From assembly GCA_014706295.1 (NCBI GenBank), contig JACSVZ010000004.1, positions 6,565,465 through 6,629,464 of the forward strand: DNA of 64,000 bases. Direction: 5' to 3'. Source of the stretch: Lycocorax pyrrhopterus obiensis (taxonomy: Eukaryota; Chordata; Aves; Passeriformes; Paradisaeidae). The position numbers and the translations under genes are program-made. The notes beneath the pieces are model-generated. The model was given only the letters and a program-made list of their open reading frames with translations, had not been told where the DNA came from and made no database searches. This document shows positions 23,561 through 35,290 of the stretch, in pieces (positions within the stretch are counted from its first letter, which is position 1; each line of letters starts with the position of its first letter).

Positions 23561-26500
23561 TTTTGTTTTGGTTTTTCTATTTTGAGGAATAGTGCAGCAG
23601 CATTTAATTTAGGAACTGCTTTAAAGTGATTATTGGAAACTTAAGACAAATACTGAAATGCAGATAAAGGTTAAAATATTTGCTTATGTACTGGCACTAT
23701 ATAAATGTCAATAAGTAGTGCATGTCAGGGAGACTTTCTCTTTAGTTTTTTAGGCAGGCTGTGTGGTTATTAGAGAGTCCAGTTCTGCTCAGAAAGCTTG
23801 AGCTAATCCTTTGTATATAGTATTTCATTTATGAGTGTAATTGCTGCATTATTTTTGTTGCTCTTTGGATAAGTGAATGCAGTGGCACACAGACTGTCAA
23901 TTGATTGGTGTACTTTAAGTGGATTAAATCTTAATTTTCTTCTAAGAAGTCTCCTCATTCAGAGTATGGTCAGTTCTGGCCTTCAGGGTTGATTTTGCAT
24001 GCTCAGTTCCCAGGAACTTTGAACTTCTTTAACAGCCCATGTGAGGATGGGGCAGGGGGAGCACTGTTTTCCCTCTTATTTCAAGAAGCCTGGGGACAGC
24101 CTAACAAAAATAGCGGAGAGTTAAGAGAAAATCCAACTCTGCCATACCCAGAGAAATGTGATCAGGTGGGCAAATGATGGTACCTGCAAGTGGATGGCCT
24201 GTTAGGGGTAACTAAGAAACTTGGCAAAGAAGAAAGGATCCTAAGGGAATATGTAATTGTGGAGGATGAATTAGGTGGGAGAAGAAAACAAGTGTGCTTG
24301 GAGAGTAAGAAGCGATAGCATGACAGAACAGGAAAGTGCAGTGCGTGTTTGCAGCAGCTGAAGGAAAAACAGAAAAGGAAGGGAAGGGAAAGGTGGGAAT
24401 ATTCCCAGGTCATCCTGACAGTGCAAGGGAGTCAAATGAGGCCCAGCTGCTGTGTTCCAGTAAAGCAGGCTGGTGTCAGCTTTGTTCAGTTAATGAGTGA
24501 TGCTGCGTGAAATCAGGAGCTGGACTCGAGTTACAGCACGCACTCTACAGTGCAGTGTGAGAGATGAACAGCAGTTGTGTGTGGTGAATTCCTGGCCAGC
24601 CAAGAGCAGTAGTAAAAATGTGGAAAACTTACTTGAAGTGGGAGAGCAATGCCTTTTAAAAGTTACTTTGGTTTGGGCATCCCCAATTGACACTGGGAAC
24701 TGTTGCAGTGTGTGATGGTCCTTGCTATTTGTCCAACCCCCAGTTACCCACTTAACAGTTAAAAACTGTTTCAATCTCTGAAGTTCTTCCCTCATCACCC
24801 TTTGCAAGGTTTTGTCACATACTTTAAAGAGGCTCAGGTAAACTGATCTCTCTCTATTATATCAGGTAAGGATGCCATGGAGTTCTTCCCATGCATGCAT
24901 CTCTTATCTAAGTAAAAGGTCTTTGGGGAAGGTGATGTCTCTTAATCCGTATTCCAAGACCAGTGTCCCACTTTTGCCTGAGATCTTGAGATGCCAGTGA
25001 AATACAAATAATGATTGCAGCCATGCATGAGTGATTCAGTTCTGATTTTCTGAAAAAGTGTTCCATTTTACTATCTCATTCAAGAGCATGAAAGCAAAAA
25101 TAGGCCATTTTGAGCAAATGATGCATAATCGTGGACCTTAAACACCTTAGCACTGAGCTCATCACTGAGGGAGGTTGGAATATGCTCAGTACTTTCTCAA
25201 GAGATATCAGAGTTGGTGTCAGATGACTTGTGGATTCTTCTGGAAGTTACAGAGACGTGTAATGCGACTGTGTTCTGTTAACCCAAATATTTTTGCATAT
25301 AGCTACTGATTGAGTGATTCCACTTTGTTTTAAGCTGGAATATGTAAGGCCAGAGTGCCTCACTGGAAAACTTTAAAATATACCCAGTCTTCCTGAAGAA
25401 TCATTTTAAAATAATCCATTATCTTATTTTCAAAGAATTCACATGGCAGGACAGGCTTCAGGTTGTTCTGAAGGACAAAATACATCCTGAGTAACAGCTT
25501 GAATGAAAACTCCAAAACAATTTCCCTAGGGCTGATAATTTAGACAATTGAATTCTATTCTCCATAAATACCTCAAATGTCCTAGACAAGTGCTAATGCC
25601 TCTGTTGTCTTCTTTTTGCTGACTACATCCCTCCTGGTCTTTACAGAAAGACGTCTGAACAATGTGGCTGGGGAATGGAAAGGTGCAGGGAGCTTGGGCA
25701 ACAGTATTTTTGCAGTGCTATTCACCAAAAGAGAAAAACGTTTCTTTGCAACTACCCTGCTCTCATGCACTCTGTGCCTTCACTCCTGGCTGACAGTTTC
25801 TTAGATCAGTTTTTGTGTTTTCTTGTGTGGTGAAACTCTTTCAGCAGCGTTAAGTCACCTTATTTTTCATATTTTGCCGTGTCCTCCCCTGTTCTTTTCC
25901 TTCCTGTGTCAGCTCCAGAGCTGCAGATTTATTCTGCCCGAAATCGGTTTCTGAGTCAGTTTGGGTGACCTTGACTCTGGCTGTATTTTTGTGACTTCTG
26001 TCTTTTCTCTTCTCACCCTCTCTCTGCTTTGCCTGTTTAAGGCTGTAAGTCTCTACTTCTCCATATAATTTTTCCATACAGGATATAGCCTGGGGTATTG
26101 TTGTTTAATATTCTAATAAATGTGTGCGTGTGTGTCTGCTGTACCAGAAATACCCAAAAATCTTTCTAGGCATGTGAGGAGTCAGTCCTTTGTTTGAAAC
26201 TCCTTACTCTTGGAAAGTTTGCTCCTGCAATGGGCTGAGTCTTGGTCATGGCTGGAGAGCTCCAGCCACTCACATGAATTTCTCTGTGCCAGTGTAGCAA
26301 ATGTGTTGTTTTAATTTTGGGGAAAGAAAACACCAAACCCCAACAAAACAAAACCACAACCCCCAAACTGTAGTGCATATATGGGGCTTTTTTTCTTATT
26401 CTTTCGGAGTTGCCTGTTTGTTTTCTTTTTATTTAGCTTGTTTGTTTAAAAACACACTCAAACTTTGGACCTGAGTTGGCTTTCCAAGGCTTGCCTTCTG

Positions 26501-26580
26501 TCCTGTATGGTTTTCTTGATTGTTTACATTCTCCCTGCTCCAGTATCTAAATGTATGAGCCTGGTCTTAAGATGATGGTC
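23561..26580. other. non-coding DNA, no gene seen
   Basis: No gene or known repeat is recognised. A purine-rich stretch lies at about 24190-24400. Short gt-rich runs occur near 26120-26140. Reading frames stay near or below 105 codons and show no motif. Confidence 0.5.
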
Positions 26581-27111
26581 TCACTTTCAAATGGGAGTAT
26601 CAAAAACACTTAGCAATGTGCTTGCAAGGCTCACAAAGTGATTTTAAATCCTCTGATAGAAGCTATCTATTATAATTGCACCAAGTACTGTTATTAATGT
26701 CTCCAGCCTCTCCGTTCTGTTTTTGCTCAAGCCATGCCCAAGAACAATTAGCTGTTTGTTTGACCTGCATTATAACATCAGCTCTCCATTATGATAACAG
26801 TGGAGTGACTAAGAACAACACATAATCTTCAGATTTAATGGGGCAGAAGACTGCAAAGGGCCAAACCCATCTTGATGAAATGCCCTCAAGTCAGCAACTT
26901 TATGCAGAGGTAGATGTGGCACAATGTGATTTCTGTGGCTCTGTCTGATTGTTACACAGAAATCCAGGACTGATACCAATGACATTGCAGCAGATTAGTC
27001 AGAAACTGCTGTTGAATGTAGAAAATACTGGGGGGAACTCAGCAGCTCAATCTTTTCTGTCTTTAGGGGAGCCAAAATGATTTTATCCTGTCTGTTGGTG
27101 CGCATGCAAAT
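26581..27111. promoter_or_regulatory. candidate conserved non-coding element
   Basis: A half-kilobase of complex AT-rich sequence contains SOX-like attgtt and attgtta words, attaatgtc, several attataa and attatgata words, and at 27104-27111 an exact octamer atgcaaat (the POU-domain site). Simple repeats are absent. Enhancer function is inferred from words and composition only. Confidence 0.28.
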
Positions 27112-28780
27112 GAAAAACATTCCCTCTTCCTAAAATTCCATGTGTGTGCACAGACTGCTCACTATTAATGTTATCAGTGCAGGGGCTGTTGCTTTGGTAA
27201 GGTGGGTGGGAGCTGACCACTATTGGGGCACATCAGTGGATGGACACAACACCGAGGATGTCACAGTGCAGAATTTTCTGAGTAGAACTGTTGGTATGAC
27301 ACCCTGTAAATGAAACTGCCTCTTGCCTTATATAAACTGTGTTTGTAGACAATAACCTGCAAGTACATTGCATTCTGAGAGCCTGAGTCTAAAGATGCAT
27401 ATATTGGTCCAATAAATAGCATCACGTTATCAGTTTTATTTTTCTGCTTCCATTGAATGCAGAACACATGCTGCTAAGAAACAAAAAGGACATGCATTTA
27501 TTTTCAGGCAAAGGACTTTGCAACCACTTGGGAAGAATATTCTTGATTGAGAACCAAAACATTCCATGATGCTTAACAAACCTGCAAATTGAAAAATCAA
27601 CATCTGCCCTGTGTAGCAACATAGCAGGAGAAAGACCTGTAACCTGAAAAATTCAAAATACTCCTTAAATTATGTTTCAGTGCGTTTATAAAATTACTCT
27701 TCTCTGAATTAAGACTCAAGCTGGTTTTATATGGCAGCATCTATCGTGTGGATGGACAAAATCTGCTCCTGCACTTGCCCACGGCTGCAGAACAGGATGG
27801 ATGGTCCCAGGAACACGGAGCTGCGTCTCCCTGAACGCTCCCACAATGATATCTTAAAAGAAATGAGATGCATCATTAAATCACTGAGGATGAGTTCGGT
27901 TGTCCGGACCCCACAACTCCTGCACTCACAGTTCCCCTTCCTGATGGAATGTTGGAGCTTTCACCGAGCAGCCAATGGAGGCGAGCGGAGCACGGTCCAC
28001 GTTCAGACAGAGGAAGGCACTGCTCTAAAGGAAACACAGAAACCTGTGATTATGCACTTACTGCAGTGCTGCCTGCTTGCTGAAAGTCTGGGAATTTTTT
28101 TTGCTGTTTCCCTTATTTACATATCACAGACATGTCTTTATAAAGTTACTTTAATAATTTATTAGATTGATCTTTTCAGAAATCTGCCCAGGCTAGGTGT
28201 CATTAGGAAAAGTTATTTCAACTTATTTAAAGGTTTGTGCCTGGGTAGGGCATTTACCTGCCTCACTGCTGATATGCTAAAAATACCTCCATGTCCATAC
28301 TATTATCCATTCTTCACGTCCAATTGCTCTGTTATGGTAATAGTCAGAAGCACACCATGTAGTAATTACTTACAGCTGACTTAAGAAAAGAATATTCAAC
28401 TCCCCCACTGTTCCACTAGAAGGTCTTTATGCACTATTAACTCATTCCTGTTTATTAATACTCTACTGGTAATTCTGGCTGCTGCTTTTTAGGTTTGTAA
28501 TAGGAGGACTATTAAACAGCAATTATTGACCATATGGGTTAGTGAATATTTGTGGTGGTTGTTGGGTGGTTGTTTTGTTGTGGGTTTTTTATTTTTTTTA
28601 ATGCTTTTAGGTTGTTTTTAAGGAGCCACATCACAATATAGTGGTGCAACTTTGCATCTGCCTGGGATTAACAACTTTGGCAGCGTTCCCCACCTAGAAA
28701 ATGCAAATTCCATATTTCAGAAATATCTGAAGCTGTGAAAATACAGAGCAATTTAAAAAACATGAAAACACTGTGCCAGA
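27112..28780. other. non-coding DNA, partly conserved-looking
   Basis: No gene is called. A plus-strand frame of 144 codons spans 27731-28165, but the peptide has no domain I know, and the DNA around 27840-27900 (atgatatc, atgcatcattaaatc) looks more like regulatory sequence than codons. An exact octamer word lies at 28701-28708. Confidence 0.4.
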
Positions 28781-28793
28781 CAAAGTGAAAATA

Positions 28794-29172
28794 TTTTTTT
28801 CTTTTCTCCAGCAGTGGGGATGGGGTTTGATTTCTTTTCTTTGTTTTTTTTTGCCTTTGGTCTGCTTCTCTTTCTTTGACTTTTTTCTTTTTTCTTTTTC
28901 TTTTCTTTTTTTTTTAATTTTTTAGTTCTTGTCCTAGAATTTTGTAATGGTCAAGTGTAAATTTCAAACTAATCAAACTACTTCTAGAAAAGTGAGAATT
29001 ATAGCACTTTTAAGAACTAGAAATTTGCCTTCCTCAGTAAGCTTGCCTAGTGAGAAGATTGAGGAGAGACAAAATTACAGCAATTATCTCTCAAATAGCT
29101 GGGCTGAAAAAATGGTGTCTTCCCCCCTTTTCCTCTCCTGCCTTTTTTTTTTTCCTCCTTTTTTTTTTTTTT
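28794..29172. repeat. low-complexity pyrimidine (T/C) tracts
   Basis: Two strongly pyrimidine-rich zones flank about 200 bases of ordinary sequence. The first culminates in an uninterrupted 36-base T/C run at 28880-28915. The second has an uninterrupted 32-base T/C run at 29141-29172, preceded by a C-rich segment. These are typical T-rich low-complexity repeats and could be the decayed tails of old insertions. Confidence 0.8.
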
Positions 29173-31683
29173 ATCATTTTTAAATCCGACTGCAGTTCCT
29201 GCCTTTGCCAGCAGCAATAGCTGTCAGTCGCTGCAGTGATGATTCCTTTTCCCACTGCTCTGCACTGGGAAGGCCAAACCAGCCACAGTTTTGGCACCCA
29301 CTCTCATTGTGGTGAGAAAATAAAAGACTTCAGCAGGGTAAAAATATGTAGCAGCAATGGGAAAAGGTAAACACGAGTGCAGGATGTGGTGTAGGAGAAA
29401 AGGGATTTGGGAGGTGAGCTGATCTTTAAGCAAAAGTACTGGGCTGTGAGCAAATATTTTGCAGAATATATTCTCATTTCTAAGTTCTCTTTGGGGTTGT
29501 CCCTAACACCATTGAAGAAGAGCCAAACTTGGAAAACCAATTACTTGTGTTTGCCACTGACACTGCTTTTTTCTAGAATTTTCTTAATCCCTTAATACTC
29601 TTCTTACACTTTCTTAGTGCTCCTACTTGTGTGTATTTGACTTGGATTATGAGTCTCAGCTGTGTCAGTGTGGTCCTCTGAGCTGCTGACCAGTAACAGC
29701 TCCATTTAGCCATAATCGTGGGCACAGTTGTTGCTGGGGATTGTTGCATAGTTGAAAAATCTCTGCAATACTAAAATAAGTCAAAAATCGTAAGTCAGTA
29801 ATAGTAAAGGCAAAATGATGTAAAAAAAGAAATTAATTTGGAATTTGAAATCTGCTGCTTTATTGCTGACTAAACACTGCTTCTATTTTTTTCTTCCTTT
29901 ATTCCTTTTTTTTTCCGTTCTCTTTAAAGCTGAAGTTCTTCTTTTGACTAACAAAATTAATTCCTGTGTGATGTGCAACACCAAAAATCATTCCCTCCTC
30001 CAACAATTACTTCTTGGAAGGCATATATTTTTTCACAACACAGCTGATGCACTCCTGTGCTTTTAGGTCCTGAATGTTGTAGTGATGCTTTTTTCCCAGG
30101 TGGCAAAGCTGAGAGAGGGAAAACTGAAGGGATGTGGTCAGTAGGGAAGGATGGGACTGGTGGAAGGTGGGAAGTCCTTGCTCATGGGCTTTACCCCTGC
30201 CTTGCCTGGAATAGCTGCACAGCACTGGCAGGAGTCTGCTGAGGGACATTAGACAAGGGGGCTGAAGGTATAAAAAGGTGACATTGATTTTATTGCTCAG
30301 AAATATGGGCCAGTTAATTTTCTTTATGTGCCTGGCATCTTGGCCACACTGAGGGATTTTTTTTTTTGCCTGGTGTAGTTAGTTATTTAAAATTGTTGTT
30401 TAGATGGAGGTGTCACTTCAAGTTTGGAGTAAAGCATAACTGGGAATTCTGAGCGAGGTGGCCCTTGGTGCCCAGCAGAGCTGCAGTGGCTTTACTCTCT
30501 CATCTTCAATTCAAACCTGCCCTGAAATAATCAATTATATCCTAATAAGAGTTCCAAAATTTTATTCTTATGCTGTAGAATTGCAGGTGAGAACTGACTC
30601 TGCTGCTGATGTGTAGCTTAGCCAGGCTGTTAAATGAGTAGAGCGTGATATTCCTTGAGAAACTGGAGTGGAGGAGCAACCCCTGAACATGCTCAAAGAA
30701 AAATGTGCAAGTGATTCAGCTCTTCTCGCTCTTGCAGGGGAGAGATTAGAGGTGCACCACTTTGTCAGTTCATCTCCTTAACTCATCATATATTATTTAT
30801 TACAAGCATTTGGTTTCCTAAGCCTGTCTTCATTTCTCTTAAGATCCTACTGGCTATTTGATCTTGAGGGTTTATTTGTTATGATGATGGTGATGATTAT
30901 TATTATGTACAGGTATGTGGGGAGGGAAGGACTTTGAGCAACAGCAAAACTCAAGCTTTTAAACATATGGACTGTCAGTGTTTTTGTCTTGTTTTGGCAC
31001 TTTTTGCACCTCATGCTAATGGTGTGATTGTGGTTGTTCAAATACATCTGGGGTCCCCTGTAGCCTCGATTCCAGGGGTTTTCTAACTCTGCTATAATTC
31101 TGTGTATGGAGGCTCTTAACTAAACTGGCTTAGACACCTTGAATTCATTTGCAGGATTTGAATGATAAAAGAAAAAATTAAAAAAAAAAATCTTCTCACA
31201 CATCAGCCACATTTAATTAAAAAAAATTAAAATTTGTGATGACCTGGCCTTCTTTTTTGTTTATTTGGTTTTGTTTTTATGGCAACCCACTCCCAAAACT
31301 TACAAACTAATGAAAATGTTAACATTTAACCTCATTCAAGCCAGCCAAAGTATTTTCACAGAGCAGGTGCATTCTTGGCATAGCTGGTGTTACAGGGTGG
31401 ATTCTTCCATTTGTCAAACGTTCAGAAAAAGCCTTTCATTTAAAAGGAAGGGAAGTCTTGTAGAAAAAAAATGACTTGTATGTGCTAAAATAAAATAAAA
31501 AAATAAACTAGGCAGGAATAAACTTGCTCGTGTGGTTGGCAAACTGAGAGCATGGCTTTGTTCGGTTGCTAAAAGGATGATCTGAGAATGTTTGATTAAA
31601 GAACTGGACTGTCTCCTCACCTGAGCCAGACATAAAAAGTTATAAAGAATATTAAATGAAGGTGTAGCAATGTGACACATCCC
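29173..31683. other. non-coding DNA, no gene seen
   Basis: No exon or known interspersed repeat is recognised. A T(12) run lies near 30357-30367, an atg/att triplet-like patch at 30880-30905 and A-runs at 31183-31230. Reading frames are about 80 codons or fewer, apart from the 149-codon minus-strand frame at 31414-31863, which overlaps the exon-like segment and has no domain signature. Confidence 0.5.
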
Positions 31684-31833
31684 TGTTTTTCCCTCTCCTT
31701 GCCCCTCTCTCCAGGCAGCTGATGAGAACAGAGGAAGGAGCAGATGATGGCACCAAATCCTGCCCTGGAGCTGAGCAGGGCTCAAAGAGCAGCCCCGTGT
31801 GGAGAAGCAGATGGAGCTCTGCAAAGTGTAAGT
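31684..31833 (+). other. possible spliced exon (113 nt) with good splice sites
   Basis: A 30-base polypyrimidine tract ends in ccag at 31714, and a donor-like gtaagt lies at 31828-31833, bounding a candidate exon at 31715-31827. Two plus-strand frames are open across it, one of them reading through acidic and serine-rich residues; the third has a stop at once. I do not recognise the peptide. The donor is perfect on the intron side but has agt rather than cag before the junction. It could be an exon of an unrecognised gene or a lncRNA, or a chance pairing. Confidence 0.15.
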
Positions 31834-33100
31834 GCCTGCTCTGGTGCATTCCTTCACAAACAAACCCCCATATCTGTCTTAACTGCATTTTGGGGCAAAT
31901 TCCTTCCTAAATGTTGTTTCGAGATCAGAGAGAAATACCTGCTTTGTAACTGGCTTTGGTCATTTGAGATCTACCCTTCCTCCCGTCTGCCATTCCACCC
32001 TTTTGTCCTTCCCCGCACTGACTGAAACATTTTGGGTTCATTCTTTATACGTTCGGATAAATCTTTTGTAATGGATTTTTGGGTTTTGCAGCTTAACGAT
32101 ATCAAATCCTTCCTAAGATTTATTGTCAGTCTCACTTGACCTGAGGATCAGAACTTAGAACGTTTGATGGAATTTGTTGCAGAATCAGGGAATGTTGTGA
32201 AAGTTGCTATTTTTGGTTTCTGTTTTGCTGTGTCTGGAGACTATAGATTTAAAAAAAATGAAATGATAAATAATGTTTTCTTGGGTGTTCAAAACATGAT
32301 GAGTGTGTATGTTTCGTGAACTTTGGCTTCTGGACGAGCTGATTTGTACTGTTCCTGATAAAGAGATGCAAGACATCCAAGGTTTTTAGCTTTTAGAATT
32401 TTAGGATTCCTTAAAAAAAAACCTGCCACCACCTCCCAATGAAGGTTATAGACTGCCAGAGTGAGAATTTCAGCTCCTGGTAATCAGTTTGCTTTTCACA
32501 GACCCCGTAGAAGGGTTCACAGCCCCTTCCAGCCTTGCTGGAGACACTTCTTGGTACAAGCAAAGGAGGAAATCACTGTGTTGGAGCTGGTGTGGACCAA
32601 ATATTTATAGGAGATAGGACTGGTGTTGGGCCAGGTCTTCTTTGTAGAATACAGAGTGGGTTTGTTGCCTTCCTTCTGCAAAGTTTTGAGGCTGTCCCAC
32701 CGCTCCAGCTGAGTGGAGGGGATGGCCCCATGGCAGTGGGAGGAGGAGGAGCAGTCTCACAAATGGCGTTTCATCCAAAGGGAGCCCAAAAGAAATTAAG
32801 TTTAGCAAAGAAAACAAGTTTCATCAGTTAAGCCAATAAAGCACAGTCCTGGAGCAAGTCAATAATGCTCAATTGACAGCCAGTCAATATTTGTACTGGA
32901 TTAACTTTTCAGGGAATGTGGAGATTTCGGGGGGTTTTATGTAAACACTGTAAATAGGCTGGGACACTAAAGTAAGGTTACAAATACCGCGTGTCAGGTT
33001 AGATTAGGATCACCCCGGGAGCAGGATTTCTTCTACCACAAAAGAGACGTTTATATCTTGTGAAATGAACACAGATACAAATTTTTTGTTTGTCAAGTAT
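31834..33100. other. non-coding DNA, no gene seen
   Basis: A GC-richer patch at about 32480-32800 is open on both strands for 70-98 codons without domain content. No repeat is recognised. Confidence 0.5.
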
Positions 33101-34306
33101 TTTCCAAAATGCAGCTGGGCAGATCTCATGACAATGCTGCTCAGAACACTTCAAAGCACGGCCTCTGTCTGAGGCCCGGCTCGCTCACCTTCTGTCTGTG
33201 CTGTGCCCAAGCTGTGCCAGGTAGAGCTGCAATTTAGGTGGCATTGTGGCTGCAACTCAATTAACAGGAATGCTGTACAAATTAATTTCAATTTTGAGCT
33301 TAATATAATGTGAAGAGCTATTAAGAAATATTCAGTATTTGTCATTCTGCTCGTTGCTGAAGAATCGGGCTGAGACGTGACCAAAACATGCTGGTTTCTA
33401 ACATCTGTAACACAAGGCACTGTCTTCACAAGTCTTGCAGCTTTGCAGTGGCATTCCTGGCACCCATTTCTAAGCAATGAGAAATCCATTTACCTTTTCC
33501 AAAACTGGAAGCAAAGTGGACAAACATTTTGAGAAGAAGTTAGTTATTTAAAGCAATGTTGCCCCCACGTTTCCTGACTTGTTTTCTTATTAGAAGGATC
33601 TCAAATCATTGCAAGATTCCCATTTCTCTAGAAATAATTGAGGATGATTTGGTCTGTCCTGCCTGTCCCCAGGCATGGAAATGGGGGCAGGCAGAAGGTG
33701 GCACTGCCCATATGGGCAAAACAGCCCAAGTAAATCTGCTTTTATGTGTATGAAACACATGCATGGCTCTAGCGAAGTCCATGCAGGTAACACATCACTA
33801 GGAGTCCCTCTTGCTGGAAAGTAGATTACTGCATTTTATTGTTCTTTCTTTTATTTCTCCTGCCCTTTTTTTCCCTTAGAAAAGGTAATTAGGCCATAAA
33901 CAGAGGTCTGACAACTAATTTTATCTGCAGCAAAATTAATATCGTAAGCAACAGATAATTTCAGCTGAGCAAAATTAAAAAAGATATATTTTAATGACAT
34001 TTTAAAACAAGAAAACCAAATTTTTTTCCTTCTGAACTTTTCATACCTGGCTCTTTTGATATGTGTGGAGATGCTCACTCATTTAGTGAACAAATGTTTT
34101 GCCTCTGTACAGTCCCTGCCTCACCATCAGGCCTTGCTGGTACAAAGTTGCTTTTAATTTCCTCTCTCTTGTTCTCTGGTTCCTTTCAAAGCAGAAATGA
34201 TCTGAGGGAAAAGACATTGCTTTTCTTACCTCTAAATTTTCATTGACATTAATAGGAGGCAGGTGGCCAAATCCCCGCACACAGCTTTGAAAATTTAAGG
34301 TTTAAC
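33101..34306. promoter_or_regulatory. candidate conserved non-coding region
   Basis: Around 33200-33400 the DNA reads as complex AT-rich sequence with caattaac, aaattaattt, gcttaatata and ctattaag words plus isolated CpGs (gctcgttg, gaatcggg, gacgtgac). This resembles a developmental enhancer. The remainder to 34306 is plainer. No exon is seen. Confidence 0.25.
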
Positions 34307-34326
34307 TTTTTTTTTTTTTTTTTTTT
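34307..34326. repeat. T(20) homopolymer
   Basis: An uninterrupted run of 20 T separates two conserved-looking regions. The flanks show no SINE or LINE body that I recognise, so I treat it as a simple homopolymer rather than an insertion tail. Confidence 0.9.
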
Positions 34327-34929
34327 ACCCTGGGCAGATTCTTACATTGCAGGAGTTGTGAATCCTCAGAAAAGATATTAAATATGCAACCATACCATGT
34401 CAGCAGTGCCTAGAGAGTTTATCTACAAAATTATTGCCTACCCTCCAAATCTATAACCCTAAAATATTGATTGGTTAAAAGGTAGTGGATAAAGATTAAG
34501 ACAGCACAGCAGCAGATTACCCTAATCAAATAAAAAGACTATTAACAGAGCTGCTCACAGTTCTGAAGATGTTGGTTTGAAATACAGATGTCTTAACCAA
34601 AGTGCTATGTCTCATTTTCTGAATGCATTTTTGAATGCATTTAAATAAATTAACAAATAGAAAGAAAGCAGAGAAAAACTCCACATGCTCCAGACAGTAA
34701 ATTTCCATTTATAATAAAATTATTTCATGCCTTTCAGTAAGTAGTTGGAACTTTTAAAGATCTATTCCATTGGCAGTACGAAGTCAAGCAGTGGATTCTC
34801 AGGTTAGAAGGCTCCATAGGCACATGAACAATTTTAAACCTGTTAGGTTAATTTGGAGCTCTAGGATCCTTTGGAAAACCATCCCTGCTTAAGACCAGCA
34901 CAGGTTCAAGTGGCTTTGAATTTGTCACA

Positions 34930-35290
34930 AACATTTTATTTAGCTTATTAGCGTTCCATAGGAGTAAGCTACCGGGAATTCCGCTTGGAAAAGAGCGGCA
35001 TTTGTCACTAATGCTTTTAGTGTACAGTGGGAATTTTTATCCAGCCGAAGGCTGAGCTGTGGTTTATCCCCTTGGAAGAATTTCCCATTGAGTGACGGCT
35101 GAGCAGGGATTGAGCTAATAACCCATGCCCTGGGTTATTGGAGGCACGGAGACAGAAAGAGAAAATAGGGCGGGTAATGTATTAATTTTCATCAGTTATG
35201 GACAATACTATTAAATTACTGACTCTTGTTGAAATAATGTGTCACCGATTAATAATGTCATTTCAGCTTCCCAAACTTTCCTACCTAAAA
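34930..35290. promoter_or_regulatory. candidate conserved non-coding element with inverted repeat
   Basis: At least nine TAAT/ATTA cores occur in about 360 bases, together with isolated CpGs (gcgttcc, taccggg, ttccgct, agcggc, gacggc, accgatt), an unusual combination for neutral AT-rich DNA. At 35117-35139 a perfect inverted repeat has 9-bp arms (aataaccca / tgggttatt) around a 5-nt spacer. No frame with protein character crosses it. I infer an enhancer; the target gene is unknown. Confidence 0.35.

Noticed and set aside
27731..28165. 144-codon plus-strand frame
   Set aside because: No recognisable domain; the underlying DNA resembles AT-rich regulatory sequence.
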